Positions 34,932 through 48,500 of a stretch of 64,000 nt of DNA are shown piece after piece. Location: contig JAFMSR010000031.1 in the NCBI GenBank assembly GCA_022818135.1, positions 803,524-867,523 on the forward strand, read 5' to 3'. The translations under genes and the position numbers were made by a program. This DNA is from Saxidomus purpurata. Its lineage: Eukaryota > Mollusca > Bivalvia > Venerida > Veneridae. Numbering within the stretch: position 1 is the first letter of the stretch; every line of letters begins with the position of its first letter. Below the pieces are notes generated by a model that did no database searches, was not told the origin of the DNA, and saw only the letters and a list, made by a program, of their open reading frames with translations.

Positions 34932-34996
34932 CTTATTTTCCGACGCTAGAATCGTTGATATCTGGAAGAATCCGTTAATCGGGAAGAATAAATCAC
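34932..34996 (-). CDS. Putative internal exon of unknown gene
   Basis: On the minus strand TTTTGTCAG (acceptor ending at 34997) and AAG|GTAAGT (donor at 34931-34926) bracket a 65 nt segment. Only one of its three frames is open. That frame encodes 21 residues including LFFPINGFFQISTIL after a split first codon (phase 1 in, phase 0 out). Both splice sites match consensus well and the segment is less AT-rich than its flanks. No protein family was recognised and no neighbouring exon could be joined with confidence. Confidence 0.35.
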
Positions 34997-36406
34997 CTGA
35001 CAAAAGTATAAAAACATAGAATTATTACCATATAAAATTCTATTTTAATTTATTAAAATCAATGCCCTTCAAGAATGTCACGGAGTAGTATTTATTTTAT
35101 GGAAGGTGATAGGCGGTTATATTTTATAGCAAACATGTCAAATTGTTTAAGTTAAAAGGAAAAAACTTGTTTAACATAATACTTGAAAAAAATTGAGAGT
35201 GTTTCTCTAACAGTGACAATTTTTGTTCGCTTGTTTTAGATATGTCCTAATGCACAAAATTTAAAATTATTCATCTTTAATTGATAATAGATAAAAGTAT
35301 ATATTTCAAAGAATTCATGTTATAATTTGGATCAAACATCTAGCTCATGATGATGTGTTACAATATTCTTTGATCTTTGATATATTGTATCCCTTCCACA
35401 CATGTGAAGACATAAATACAAATATTACAGGAAATATGGATATGATGATGTAACAAACAAATGCAAACTAACTTGCATCAGACTTAAAGTACCCTGTCAA
35501 ATATTTACAGTGTGAACAAGTTCATTTCCACTGCAGATGATGTGGTTTTGATGACGACTGTGTATGTCTTTACAGTAAACCTCGTCTTTAAGGAACTCGT
35601 TTGGATCATTTAAAATGTGTTCCTTATATCCGGAGTATGTTATATCTCAATAGCATTTGCGTTTGAAATGAAAAAAGGGACAAACATGTCCAAGATAATT
35701 TATTCCTTATATCCGGACGTTTGCTTTAACCGAAGTCGTTAAAATGGACTTTACTCATATACCAGAAACTTTTTGAAAAAGATTTCTTGGCCAGATTTTT
35801 TCTTTCTTTTTTTTTTATTACATATTCATATGCTTATTTAAGTGTTTGATTTTCGCTTTGATTACATGTTGTGGATCTTTGTAAATGAAGATCTTAATGA
35901 ACTTTGATACACAGATGTATGGCTTTCCTGAAAAATATTTTTTAGAGATCTAACTTAAACACTTTTCTTTCCCTGTAAAAAATTAAACAATATGTTTACG
36001 GGCATAACAAATCAACAAGGGTCATCAATATCACTCTATTACCTCTCAAAAAAACAAAAATAATATCAAACAATATCAAAGTCGAGATATGACACTTTGT
36101 CATTTTCAAAACCATTAAAATCTAAATACGAGCGTTTAGAGCAGCGGCTACATCTTATAATATGTACAATTTGTTGACCAAGTAGGAAACTATTCATTGT
36201 CCTGGATTTGATTAAATCACAGAAAAAGGAAATGCTTAATTTTTATTCACTTTTCATTATGATTTTTTATTGTATTCCTTTTTATAAAATTAAAGTGCAG
36301 AAAATCTCCTATTGGAGGTGGTAGGCAGGTATTAGTAACTAACTCTCTTTGGGCGAGTTAGTTAAGTAACACAGTTTTCGTCTATTTTTGATATGTGCTC
36401 ATACTT
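34997..36406. other. No gene recognised; minimal LINE 3' end at 36047-36072
   Basis: AT-rich. TTCCTTATATCCGGA occurs twice (about 35621 and 35704) in a decayed direct repeat. At 36047-36072 the minus strand carries TTTGATATTATTTTTGTTTT, the extreme terminus of the TG-microsatellite LINE family. Confidence 0.4.
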
Positions 36407-37156
36407 TCACATTTGTGCGCTTATGTTTGATAAAAGATTACAGAGATAGACTGACACAGTCCAATAAGCTTTGTTTTGTCTAAACATAGGTATAACCAAA
36501 CAAGTCATAACTTTTCTTACCAGTGAACATGGATAAGAATCCACATCAGCAGTAGATTTCAGACGGCTATAGGATATCATGATATTTTTCATAACTGACT
36601 AGTATTGCTTAATTTATGAAAACAATTGATGACCTGTGGTATTTGTCAAAACATGTAAATGAATCTGACATAAAGAGCAGTGTAATTTACGTTAATTTAC
36701 GTTACAAGTGAACATAAATCGAAGTTTTTGGTGCAAACTAAACATTTTTCTCAATGAATTTCTTTTTGTAATCTCTAGATCTTTGTGATTTAATTTATAT
36801 CAAACATAATCATTCAGCTCAACAAAGACCCGAATCCATCATGCCTGTTAATTTGATAAAGCTGATATATGAAATCTTACTATGGTGCAACCAACAATAA
36901 TGAGATACAAATATAAATCGTATATAAACATCGGACAGGTTGAAAATTACAAAGACCACTTACATTTACAAAAAGGTGAATACATCACAATTTCCATTTG
37001 TATATTCTGGACATGTTTTAAGAGAAATTTACGTGACACTACATTATTCAATTGTAGAGTATTCTAATTCATACTTATTTTTTGCCTGTGTTTAATGCTT
37101 ATTCTAATGTGCCTATGGTATATTTCTATAGTCAATTCGAGTACTTTAATCATATC

Positions 37157-37320
37157 GGACAAGTACGCGGAGTTTCGGACATAGAAGTAGCTCCTTCCGA
37201 CTTTTCTCAGTTACTGCTCCGTGTATGTCATTTACGCCCTCGTGAATTATTCCGCCCGGTTCATCACCTCTGGGTAATGCTTCAATTTCAATAAAGCACT
37301 CAAAACCATAGATTATTTCT
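37157..37320. mobile_element. Third, internally deleted copy of the palindrome-bearing element
   Basis: Begins CGGACAAGTACGCGGAGTTT, which is the reverse complement of 6269-6306 in the first copy. It then jumps to GCCCTCGTGAATTATTCCGC, TTCATCACCTC and ATAAAGCACTCAAAACCATA of the hairpin end. The middle of the element is missing. It lies within the satellite array. Confidence 0.55.
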
Positions 37321-38248
37321 TAATTAATTACTGACTAATATTTCGATCGAAAGCCTGTTATTTTATACTACATAAATGTAGTAAATTTACAAGTGTGCTC
37401 AAACGACCACCAGCATAGTAACATGGGACTTAAGTCCAAAAAACTATGTTCGGTCGTAGGAACACATTCAAACGCAATATAATTAACATTAACTTACGTT
37501 ACATGTTATTTAATACAGAGTTCCTCAGCTATTGTGCAATTGTGGTAATCAATGATAAAACCAAATCACACACTCTTATAGTGAACATGGAAAAAAGTCC
37601 ATATCACCCATATATATTTCACCTATACTTATTTCAGCAAATGGATTCTATGTTACCTTTGATATAAGCAGTTCAGACAACTAACAAAATTGAAAATAAT
37701 TGCTGAAGTTATAAAAATGAGTATTTTATCACTTTGTCAAATGAATAAAAGCAATATATCTGAATGAATGTGAAAAGAAGAGTTGTGTAATTAACGTAAC
37801 GTCATGTTACTAGGAGAAAAAAACTGCAATTCAAAATACCCCCTCAATGTTTGCATCGAAAATGCATGTTTTGTAATGGTCACTAAGTTTCTAGTCACTG
37901 TCAACATTGAATGCAGTTCGTTCAACAACATATATAACCTTTATCAAAATCAAATGATAAATGACCACCAAAGATAAAATAGAGCAAATTAGTCCATAAA
38001 CTCCGTTTGGCCGTAGATATACATTCAAGCGCAATGTAATGTAAATGAAGATGTGTTAAGAATGTTTCAGTAGAGAGTGTATCATTTGTTGTGCTTCAGT
38101 TTAAACAGTCTTACAGATAAGCCTGCCAGAAGCAAAAATTCCCTAAATCCTGATGAGAGCAATAAAATTAGTAAAACAGTTAACACCTCAGCATGGTTTC
38201 CTGGCAAATGGTTCTGAACAGGCAATGATTTGTTACTGCTGGTCAGCT

Positions 38249-38306
38249 TGACCATAGACTTACTTTTTAAGATATAGCTTTACCATAGACTTACTTTTTA
38301 AGATAT
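38249..38306. repeat. Local direct duplication
   Basis: ACCATAGACTTACTTTTTAA is present twice in immediate succession, about 31 bp apart, inside the satellite region. It is a small slippage-type duplication. Confidence 0.7.
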
Positions 38307-41300
38307 CAACATCCTTTAAACTATGGTCAGAGAAAGGTATTTATTGAGTTGTATTTCAATATTTTTCACTTTCCTCTAACTACCAGAGACTACAAGAAAA
38401 TATGAAGCAATTAATTTTCACATAATTGGGTAACAACAGGTACATTTTTTCCTTACAAGACAGAAAATGTAGCCTGTTTTATATTCAATTTGATATGTTG
38501 TGAAAATAGATTCAATTTAGTAAGTCGATCTGTCTGTTTTGAATCTAGTTTATTTACAAAGTACATTTAAATTTAAAATTTCAAAAGTTAACAATTTTCA
38601 TTTGTTTTGTATATAGACTGTATATTGGCAAAAATCCCATTGTCTACGAGACATACATAATTACATGTAAGTTTTGCTTCAATGAAAATTAATTATAGAA
38701 CAAAAGACAAATACATATTCATTTTATGTTAACTGGCTGATTGTAAATATCTTAGATGTCAGCATTTATGTTGTCACAACTTTTGTATGGAATTCAGTGA
38801 CAAATTTAACAGTCGTAAATGTGGCAGCACATAGAACAGACATTTTTCATTTTTGTTTAAGGTTTGGACAATATATAGAGGAGAATTCCAGCTAACTATT
38901 GCAATTTTAAAAGCATTTAAATGCAAATCTGTCTGAAATGTAAGCATATCTGTATTCAATATAAAAAAAAATGAAGAGCATTAAATACTTATTTTCAATT
39001 CAAAACATATAATAATAATGTGCCTAGTATACACTTTGCTGTGGTTTATTTTGCACCTTAATTGTCCAGCTGGTGCCTGCTATCAAAAATTATGAACGGC
39101 AGACAAAATGCACTCATTTAAAAAAGCAACAACAAGAACCTTAAAAGCTGTTGGTGAATGTTTTGTTGTTATCTATTTTGTTAATCTAGTTGAACTTTGT
39201 GCTATTCTATAAACAAGACAGTAAAGAAAAGTAGAGTGTAATGATAAACCGTCCTCAACAAATTCTCAATAAATTTGTGTGCAACCTTTATGCGTTTCAT
39301 ATTCTAGATGCTATACATTACTATTGCCATTTTATCTCTAATAAATTGGTCAAGGGGTCACTAATATTAGGATACCTGCTGAGATATAACTGCGGGGTGA
39401 TTTTTTCCTCTTGCATAGATCTGTGCAAGTCTTCTGGCTTATCTGTTAGACTGTAAATAAGTTTTCGAAACAAAGATATAACAAAACAAGACTCTTTCTT
39501 AATAATGAAAATGGATTTGAGTCCATATCACCTGAGGATTATTATAGTATTTCCAATTGATGCTTATTGTGATAACAGAAAGTGCAGAAACATGACCCAA
39601 AAAACAATTATTGCCGAATATATAAAATATCTGGATTTAAGACCTTTGAAAATGATTGAAATCTAACCATGTGAATGACTCTTACATAAATATTATTGTA
39701 ATTTACGATACATTACGTTTCTATAAGATTAGATGTGTGATTTTCAATACACTTTCTTTTTTATGCCACAAGACATATCTTCAAATTTAACAAGAAATTT
39801 TTACTTCTTAATCTTTAAGTGATTAAAATCGCACCAAAAATATTGTCAGCTCAACAGAGATATGTTCCCGTATGCTCATCTAAGTTGGAGCACAGTTGCT
39901 ACACTCTTTTCCAAAGAACATGGATTAGAATCTGTATCTCCTGTAGATTGCATTACAGCCAAGGAATATTATGTTACATGTACATTTGATAACGGAAGTT
40001 CAAAATATTGATAGAATTGATAAGAATTGCTGAAGTTCAAACACGTGCGGTTTCAAGCATTTGCCAAGTAATTTAAACCAAGATATATGAATGAATGTGA
40101 AACGGTGAGTTGTGTTTTTTACGTTACGTCATGTTTTCAAGAGAATAGAAGTTTACAATACCCTTCAAGGTTTGTACCAAAATAAACATTGAAGGACCAA
40201 TTCATTCACCTACATGTACAACCTTAGTCAAAGTCAATAAATGATAAATACATTGATTTTGTCTAATTAAAAAAATATAAAACTCAATATATCCTCATTT
40301 TGTGTTTATTAGCAGGTAGTATTAATTTCATAAGTCAGTAATTTTATATAAGATAAATGTTACTTAATGCCCGCAACTGTAGAATTTTAGTAACAAAGTA
40401 AAAAAAACTATGTACATTGCTTAAGTTAAAAAATGCCAGGTACTTTAAACCAAGAAATATAAATTAATGTGAAACGGAGAGTTGGGTTTTTTACGTTACG
40501 TTTTCAAGAGAATAGAAGTTTACAATACCCTTCAATGTTTGTATCAAAATAAACATTGAAGGAGCAATTAATTCATCTACATGTACAACATTTCTCAAAG
40601 TCAATAGAAGATAAATACATTAATTTTGTACAATTATAAAAAATAGAAAGCTGAATATATACACATTTTTGTGATTGTTAATTAGCAGGTAATCTTACAA
40701 TTCATTAATCAGTAATTTTATATAAGATAAATGTTGCTTTATGCCCGCAAGAGTAAAAATAGAGCAAATGACTAAAAAAACTCTGTTTACCTGTAGATAT
40801 ACATTCAAGCGCAATGTAATTTACATGACGATGTGTTACGAATGTTTCAGTAGAGAGTGTATTATTTAATGTGCTGTAGTTCAAATATGTTTGCTAAGAT
40901 ATAATAAAACAAGTCTCTTTCTTAATAACGAACATGGACTTGAATCCATATCGCCTGTAGATTATAGTATATACAATTGATGTTAATTATGATTACAAAA
41001 AGTGCAGAAACATGACAAAAAAGACAATTATTGCCAAATATAAAATATGATGATTTAAGTCTTTTGAAAGTGATTGAAATCAAACCATGTGAATGACTCT
41101 TACATAAATATTATTGTAATTTACGAAACTTTACTTTACTATAAGAGTAGATGTGCGGTTTCCAATATACTTTCTTTTTTTATGCCTCCATACATATTTT
41201 CAAATTTAACATGATTTTGTTAATTCTTAATCTTTGAGCGATCATAATTGCATAAAATATTTGCCAGGTGCTCTTAACCAAGAAATATGAAATTATGTGA

Positions 41301-41571
41301 ATAGTAGAGTTATGTTTTTTATGTTACGTCTTGTTTTCAATAGAATAGAAGTTAACAATACCCTTCAAGGTTTGTATCAAAATAAACATTGAAGTAGCAA
41401 TTAATTCACCTTCATATTCAACCATTGTCAAAGTCAATAGAAGATTATTACATAAATTTTATGGAATTAAAAAAATAGAAAACTTGATATATACACATTT
41501 TTTGTGTTTGTAAATTAGCAGGTAATCTTACAATTTATTAGTCAGTAATTTTATATGAGACAAATGTTGCT

Positions 41572-42459
41572 TTTCTCAGTTAATTCGGTTTGCCAGAGCG
41601 TGTAGTTATGTTGAGGATTTCAATGAACGTAATCAATATATTACAAATAAACTTCTTCAACAGGGCTACCGTTATTACAAATTGCGTAAATATTTTGCTA
41701 AATTTTACTATCGTAATTCTGATTTGGTTTTGAAATTCAATAGTAATCTAAAGACTCTTCTGCGAGAAGGTATTTCAAAACCCGATTTTTATGGGGATGT
41801 GGTTTACAAACTTCGTAAGATTTTGGGTCATGGCAATTTTCCAACTGTATTTGCTAAAATTATAAAACGTTTTGTTAAAAGAGGTTACGACCCAACTGTT
41901 TTGAGACACACCGCATGTTTGGTGTTCAACCCGTTTACAGTTGGACGCTATGCTTCCCTCTTTGATTGTGTCTGACGGAAGAGGGGGAGGACTCTGTGAT
42001 GGGCAGTTTTTAAATCCCACTGGGACGAAACTGTTTTGATTTCTGTCCTCTGGCCTGTTTCGTCGGGCCCTTAAGGGTGTTTCTCTTGGTGCTCTGCCTT
42101 CTGCAAAGGCATTGAGTACATACGTTTTTTGGTTCTCAAGGTTTGCTTTTTATATATTTATACACGAGCATTTTTGTGTTTTACATACCATGCCTTTTGT
42201 TTCCATTGCGTGTTGTTAGAGATTCACCTAGCAGGGATTACTTTTATTTACACTGTCCTGTGACTTTGGAACATGGTGGGGGTAAGAGTGAGGTTGGGTG
42301 CGCACCATAAACCGGTTTAAGCTCCCCAGTGGTGTTTTTGCCACTGACCGTTCCAAGGCGGTGCCCCACTGTGTTCCTTTAATTGTTCGTTTTGTCCTCG
42401 TGTGTTTGCTTTGTATGCTAGTGTGTGTTGGTAGTGTATATGTGTGTGTGTGCCGTGTG

Positions 42460-42490
<31 letters not shown>

Positions 42491-42586
42491 TGGTGGTGTG
42501 CACTTCTGGGTGCTGTGGGGCTCGTTTTGGGGAGGCTGCGTTTTTGGTACGTGGCATTCCCTGTTTGATATTATTTTTGTTTTTTT
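41572..42586 (+). mobile_element. 5'-truncated LINE with RT C-terminus and TG-microsatellite 3' UTR
   Basis: Inserted into the satellite: the text AAATGTTGCTT is cut and resumes at TGCCTGCAGGTGTGGAAATA. The insert contains the last 133 codons of an ORF (41574-41975) and about 610 bp of 3' UTR. The UTR carries TTCACCTAGCAGGGATTACT, a (GT)n tract at about 42472-42490 and the terminus ATTCCCTGTTTGATATTATT plus T-rich end. This copy explains five shorter ones in the window that share the same end. No clear target duplication was found. Confidence 0.78.
41574..41975 (+). pseudogene. C-terminal fragment of a retroelement reverse transcriptase protein
   Basis: The frame is open from the truncation point and ends at TGA 41973-41975, 133 residues. 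It starts SQLIRFARACSYVEDFNERN and includes LLQQGYRYYKL, AKFYYRNSDLVLKFN, KPDFYGDVVYKLRKI and ACLVFNPFTVGR. This is the C-terminal region of a reverse transcriptase protein family that is very abundant in bivalve genomes; this was recognised by wording, and the clade was not assigned. The catalytic domain itself is missing. The first in-frame ATG (41682) is not a genuine start. Confidence 0.65.
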
Positions 42587-45500
42587 GCCTGCAGGTGTGG
42601 AAATATAGCAAATGAGTCCAAAAACTCTGTTTGGCGTAGATATACATTCAAGCGCAATGTTATTTTCATGACGATGTGTTACGAATATTTCAGTAGTGAA
42701 TGTATTATTTAATGTGCTTCAGTATAAATAAGTTAGCGAAAAAAATGTATAATAAAACAATTCTCTTTCTTAATAACGAACATGGACTAAAATCCATCTC
42801 GCCTGTATATTATAGTATATTCAATTGATACTTAATATGATTACAAAAAGTGCAGATACATACAAAAAAAAGACAATTATTGCCGAATATAAAATATGAT
42901 GATTTAAGTCCTTTGAAAGTGATTGAAATCAAACCATTTGAATGACTCTAACATAAATGTTATTGTAATTTACGATACTTTACGTTACTATAAAATTAGA
43001 TGTGCGATTTCCAATACACTTTCTTATTTATGCCTCAATACATATCTTCAAATTTAACATGATTGTGTTACTTCTTAATCTTTAAGTGATTAAAATTGCA
43101 ACAAATATTTTTTTCTGCTTAACATAATTGTGTTCCCGTATGCTCATCTTAGTTGGAGCACAGTTGCTACACATGAAATTATTGTGGTAATCATTGATAT
43201 AACCAAACACATTACACACTCTTTTCCAACGGACACGGATCTCATGTAGATTGCATAACAGCCAATGACTTTTATGCTACATGTACCTTTGATAACAGAA
43301 GTTCAAGATATTCATAGAATTGATAATAATTTCTTAAGTTAAAACAATGCGTTCTTCAGCATTTTCCAGGTAATTTAAACCAAGAAATATGAACGAATGT
43401 GAAACGAAAGTTGCGTTTTACGTTACGTCTTCTCTTCAAAAGAATAGAAGTGTACAATACCTTTCAAGGTTTTTATCAAATTAAACATTGAAGAAGCAAT
43501 GCCTTCACCTTCGTGAACACCATTTGTCAAAGTCAATACAAGAAAAAAATATTAATTATTTTGTGCAATTAAAAAAAAAAGAAAACTTAATATATACATA
43601 TTTTTGTGTTTGTTAATTAGCAGGTAATCTTACAATTTCATAAGTCAGTAATTTTATAAAAGATAAATGTTGCTTATTGCCCGTATTCGACAATTATAGC
43701 AACGGAGTCCAAAAAACTGTGTACATTCAAGCGCAATGTAATTTACATTATGATACGTTACAAATATATCAGTAAAGAATTCTCTTTAATTGCGCTACAA
43801 TATAAATAAGTTTGCGACAAAATATCTAACTTAACAAGTTTCTTTTTGTTCAATGAACATGGAAGAAGCATATATGAAAGGAGAGTTGTGTAATTTACGT
43901 TACGTCATGTTACTAGGAGAAAAGAACTGCAATTCACAATACCCCTCAATGTTTGCTTTGAAAATACATGTTTTGTAATGGTAAATAGGTTTCTAGTTAC
44001 AGTCAGTTTTGAAGGAGCAATTCGTTCAACCACATATATAACCTTTATCAAAATCCATAGATTGGAGTAAAAACACTAGTCGGTGCAATACAACAAAAAT
44101 AGAAATTTTGTATATACACATGTTTATGCTTGTGAATTACCAGATAATATTTAGAATTTCATAAGCCTGTAATTTTATACAAGATACGTGTTGCTAAATG
44201 ACAACTTGTGAAGAATTACAAATAATGAGTTCAAAAACACTGTTTGGCCGTAGACATACATTCAAGCGCAATGTAATGTACATGGCGATGTGTTACGAAT
44301 GTTTCAGTAGAGATTGTATCATTTATTGTTCTTCAGTTTAAACAATTTTGCGGAAAAAATATGATAAAACAATTCTCTTTCTTAATAATGAAAATGGATT
44401 TGAGTCCATATCACCTGAGGATTATAGTATATCCAATTGATGCTTGATGCAAAATAAAAACATTTATTGTCGAACATAATATAAAATATGTGGATTTAAG
44501 GCCTTTGAAAATGATTGAAATCTAACCATGTAAGTGACTCTTACATAAATATTATTGTAATTTACGATACTTTACGCTACTTTAAGAGTAGATGTACGAT
44601 TTTCAATACTCTTTCTTTTTTATGCCACATTACATATCTTCAAATTTAACAAGATTTTCTTACTTCTTAATCTTTAAGGGAATAAAATCGCATCAAATAT
44701 ATTTTTCGCTCAACAGAGATTGTTTCCGTATGCTCATTTAGGATGGAGCAGAGTTGCTTCAGCTGAAATGATTGTGGTAATCATTGATATAACCAAACAA
44801 ATTGCACACTCATTTCCAATAAGCATGGATTAAAGTCTGTATCTCCTGTAGATTGCATTACAGCCAAGGAATATTATGCTACATGTACCTTTGATAACAG
44901 AAGCTCAAAATATTGATATAATTGATAATAATTGCTTAAGTTAAAAAAATGCGTTTTTCAGCATTTGCCAAGTACGTTAAACCAAGATATATGAATGAAT
45001 ATGAACCGAATTTTTTTTTTGTACGTTACGTCATGTTTTCAAGAGGATAGAAGTTTACAATACATTTAAAGGTTTGTACCAACATAAACATTGAAGGAGC
45101 AAGGCATTCACCTACATGTACAACCTTTGTCAACTCAGTAAAAGATATATACATTTATTTTGTGCAATTAAAAAAAATAGAAAACTTAATATATACACAT
45201 TTTTGTATTTGTTAATTAGCAGGTAGTATTACAATTTCATAAGTCAGTAATTTTATATAAGATAAATGTTGCTTAATGCCAGCAACTGTAGAATTATAGC
45301 AACAGAGTCTCATTAATTCTGCTACAATATAAATAAGTTTTCGACAGAAATATATAAACAAGTCTCTTTCTGTTTAATGAACATGGATTAAAAGAAACAT
45401 TTAAGAATGTGAAATGAAGCCTTGTGTAATTTACGTTTCGTCATGTTACTAGGAGAATAGAACTGCAATTCACCATACCCCCTCAATGTTTGCATCGAAA

Positions 45501-48500
45501 ATGCATGTTTTGTAATGGTCACAAGATTTCTAATCCGAGTCAACATTGAAGGAGCAATTCGTTCAACCACAAAGAGTAAAACACTAGTTGATGCAATTCA
45601 ACAAAATTAGAAAAAATGTGTATGTACACATTTTTATGTTTGTTTATTACCAGATACTATTTAAAATTTCACAAGCCTGTAATTTTATAAAAGACAAGTA
45701 TCGTTCTTAATAATAAAATCGAATTAGAATCCATTTCACCTGTAGCTTATTGTATATCCAATTGATGCTTATTATGATCACAAAAACTGCAGAAACATGA
45801 CAAAAAAGACAGTTATTGCCAAATACGTGAAATATGTGGATTGAGAGCCATTGAAAGTGATTAAAATCAAACCATGGGAATGCCTCTTACATAAATGTTA
45901 TTGTAATTTTCGATACTTTACGTTGCTATAAGAGAAGAGGTGCGATTTCAAATACACTTTCTTTCTTATGCCACAATACATATCATCAAATGAAACAAGA
46001 TTTTGTTACTTCTTAGTCTTTAAGCGACTAAAATCGCATCAAATATATTGTCAGCTCAACAGAGGTGTTTTCCCGAATGCTCATCTAATTTTGAGAATAG
46101 TTGCTACAGTTGAAATAATTGTGGTAATCATTGATATAACCAAACAATTTGCACACCATTTTCCATTGAACATGGATTAGAGTCCGTTTCTCCTGTAGAT
46201 TGCATTACAGCCAAGGAATATAATGCTATATGTACATTTGATAACAAGTTCCAAAAAAATGATGGAACTGATAATAATTGCTGAAGTTAAAAAAATGCGG
46301 TCTTTCAGCATTTGTCAAGTAATTCAAACCATAAAATATGAATAAATGTGAAATGGAGAGTTGCATTGTTTACGTTATCTCATGTTTTCAAGAGAATAGA
46401 AATTTACAATACCCTTCAAGGTTTGTATCAAAATAAACATTGAAGGAGCAATTTATTCACCTCCAGGTATATATTTTCAGCTTAATAGAATTGTGTTACC
46501 GTTTGCTCATCTAAGTAGGAGCACAGTTTTTACAATTGTGGCTATCATCAATAAAATAAAAAAGATATAATAAAACAAGTCTCTTTCTTAATACTGAAAA
46601 TGGATTTGAATCTATATCACCTGTAGATTATAGTATATTCAGTTGATTCTTATTATGATTACAAAAAGTGCAGAAACATGACAAAAAAGACAATTATTGC
46701 CGAATATATAAAATATGTGGATTGAAGGCCTTTGAAAGTGATTGAAATCAAACCATGTGAATGACTCTTACATAAATATTATTGTAATTTACGATACTTT
46801 ACGTTTCTATCAGAGTAGATGTGCGATTTTCAATACACTTTCTTTTTTATCAAAAATATTTTCAGCTCAACAGATATGTGTTCACATATGCTCATCTAAG
46901 TTGGAGCACAGTTGCTACAGTTGGAATAATTGTTGTAATCATTGATGTAACCAAACAAATTACACACTTTTTTCCAATGAACATGGATGAGAATCCGTAT
47001 CTCCTGTAGATTGCATTACAGCCAAGAAATATTATGCTACATGTACATTTGATAACAGAAGTTCAAAAATTGATAGAATTTATAATAATTGCTGAAGTTA
47101 AAAAAATAAGTTTTTCAGCATTTGCCAAGTAATTTAAACCGAAATTTATGAATGACTGTGAATCGGAGAGTTGTGTTTTTTACGTTACCTCATGTTTTCA
47201 AGAGAATAGGAGTTTACAATACCCTTCAAGGTTTGTATCAAAATTAACATTAAAGGTGCAATTCATTCCCCTCCAGGTTAAATAACCTGTCGATTACGAT
47301 ACACTAAATAAATGTATGCAATGTTAATTATAATAATAGAAAGTTCATAAAATTGACAATTATTGCCGAATAAATATGAAAAAAAAATGTGCATTTGAGA
47401 CTTTTGCAAAATGATTTACATCAAACCATGTGGATGACTCTTACATGAATAGAAATGTTATTTACATAACTTTACGTTACTATAATAGTAGAGATGCGAT
47501 TTTCATTATCCTTCTTATTCATGCCAAAAACATATTTACTCATTTCACATTATTTCAATACTTCACATGAAATAAAGTTGTACAGTTCAACAGAGATCTG
47601 GTCCTGTGTTTATAAAACTATTCTCATGCTCTACTAAGTTTGAGCACAAAATAAATTTATCTTGTAGCACCATACATTATAAGAAACAGGAGATATACGG
47701 ATAAAGATTAATTTAAATATTTACGAAAAACTTGTTTGATACACTTTCATTAAAAGTTACAATCATATTGATCCAAAGTCTGAGCATGTAAATTGATTGA
47801 GTATGAAAACATATTTTAAAGCATGGGACCTGGTTTTTTTTCCATCAACAATATTTAGACACAGACATAAATCCAACTTGACATGTAAAATCAGTTTATT
47901 GAACAAGTTGAAAATACCCTTCAAGGTTTGTATCAAAATAAACATTGAAGGACCAATTCATTCACTTACATGTACAACCTTTGTCAAAGTCAATAGGAGG
48001 TAAATACATTAATTGTGTGCAATTAAAAAAATAGAAAACTTAATATATACACATTTTTGTGTTTGTTAATTAGCAGGTAATCTTACAATTTCATAAGTCA
48101 GTAATTTATATAAGATAAATGATGGTTAATGCCCGCATGTGTACAATTATAGCAACGGAGTCCAAAAAACTGTGTACATTCAAGCGCAATGTAATTTACA
48201 TTACGATACGTTACAAATATTTCAGTAACGAATTCTCATTAATTGTGCTACAATATAAATAAGTTTGCGACAAAATATATGACTTAACAAGTTTCTTTTT
48301 GTTCAATGAACTTTGATTAAAAGAAGCATATATGAAAGGAGAGTTGTGTAATTTACGTTACGTCATGTTACTAGGAGAATAGAACTGCATTCACAATACC
48401 CCTCAATGTTTGCTTTGAAAATACATGTTTTGTAATGGTTAATAGGTTTCTAGTTACAGTCAGTTTTGAAGGAGCAATTCGTTCGACAACATGTATAACC

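Noticed and set aside
41775..42020. Minus-strand frame of 81 codons
   Set aside because: Antisense shadow of the reverse transcriptase C-terminal fragment.
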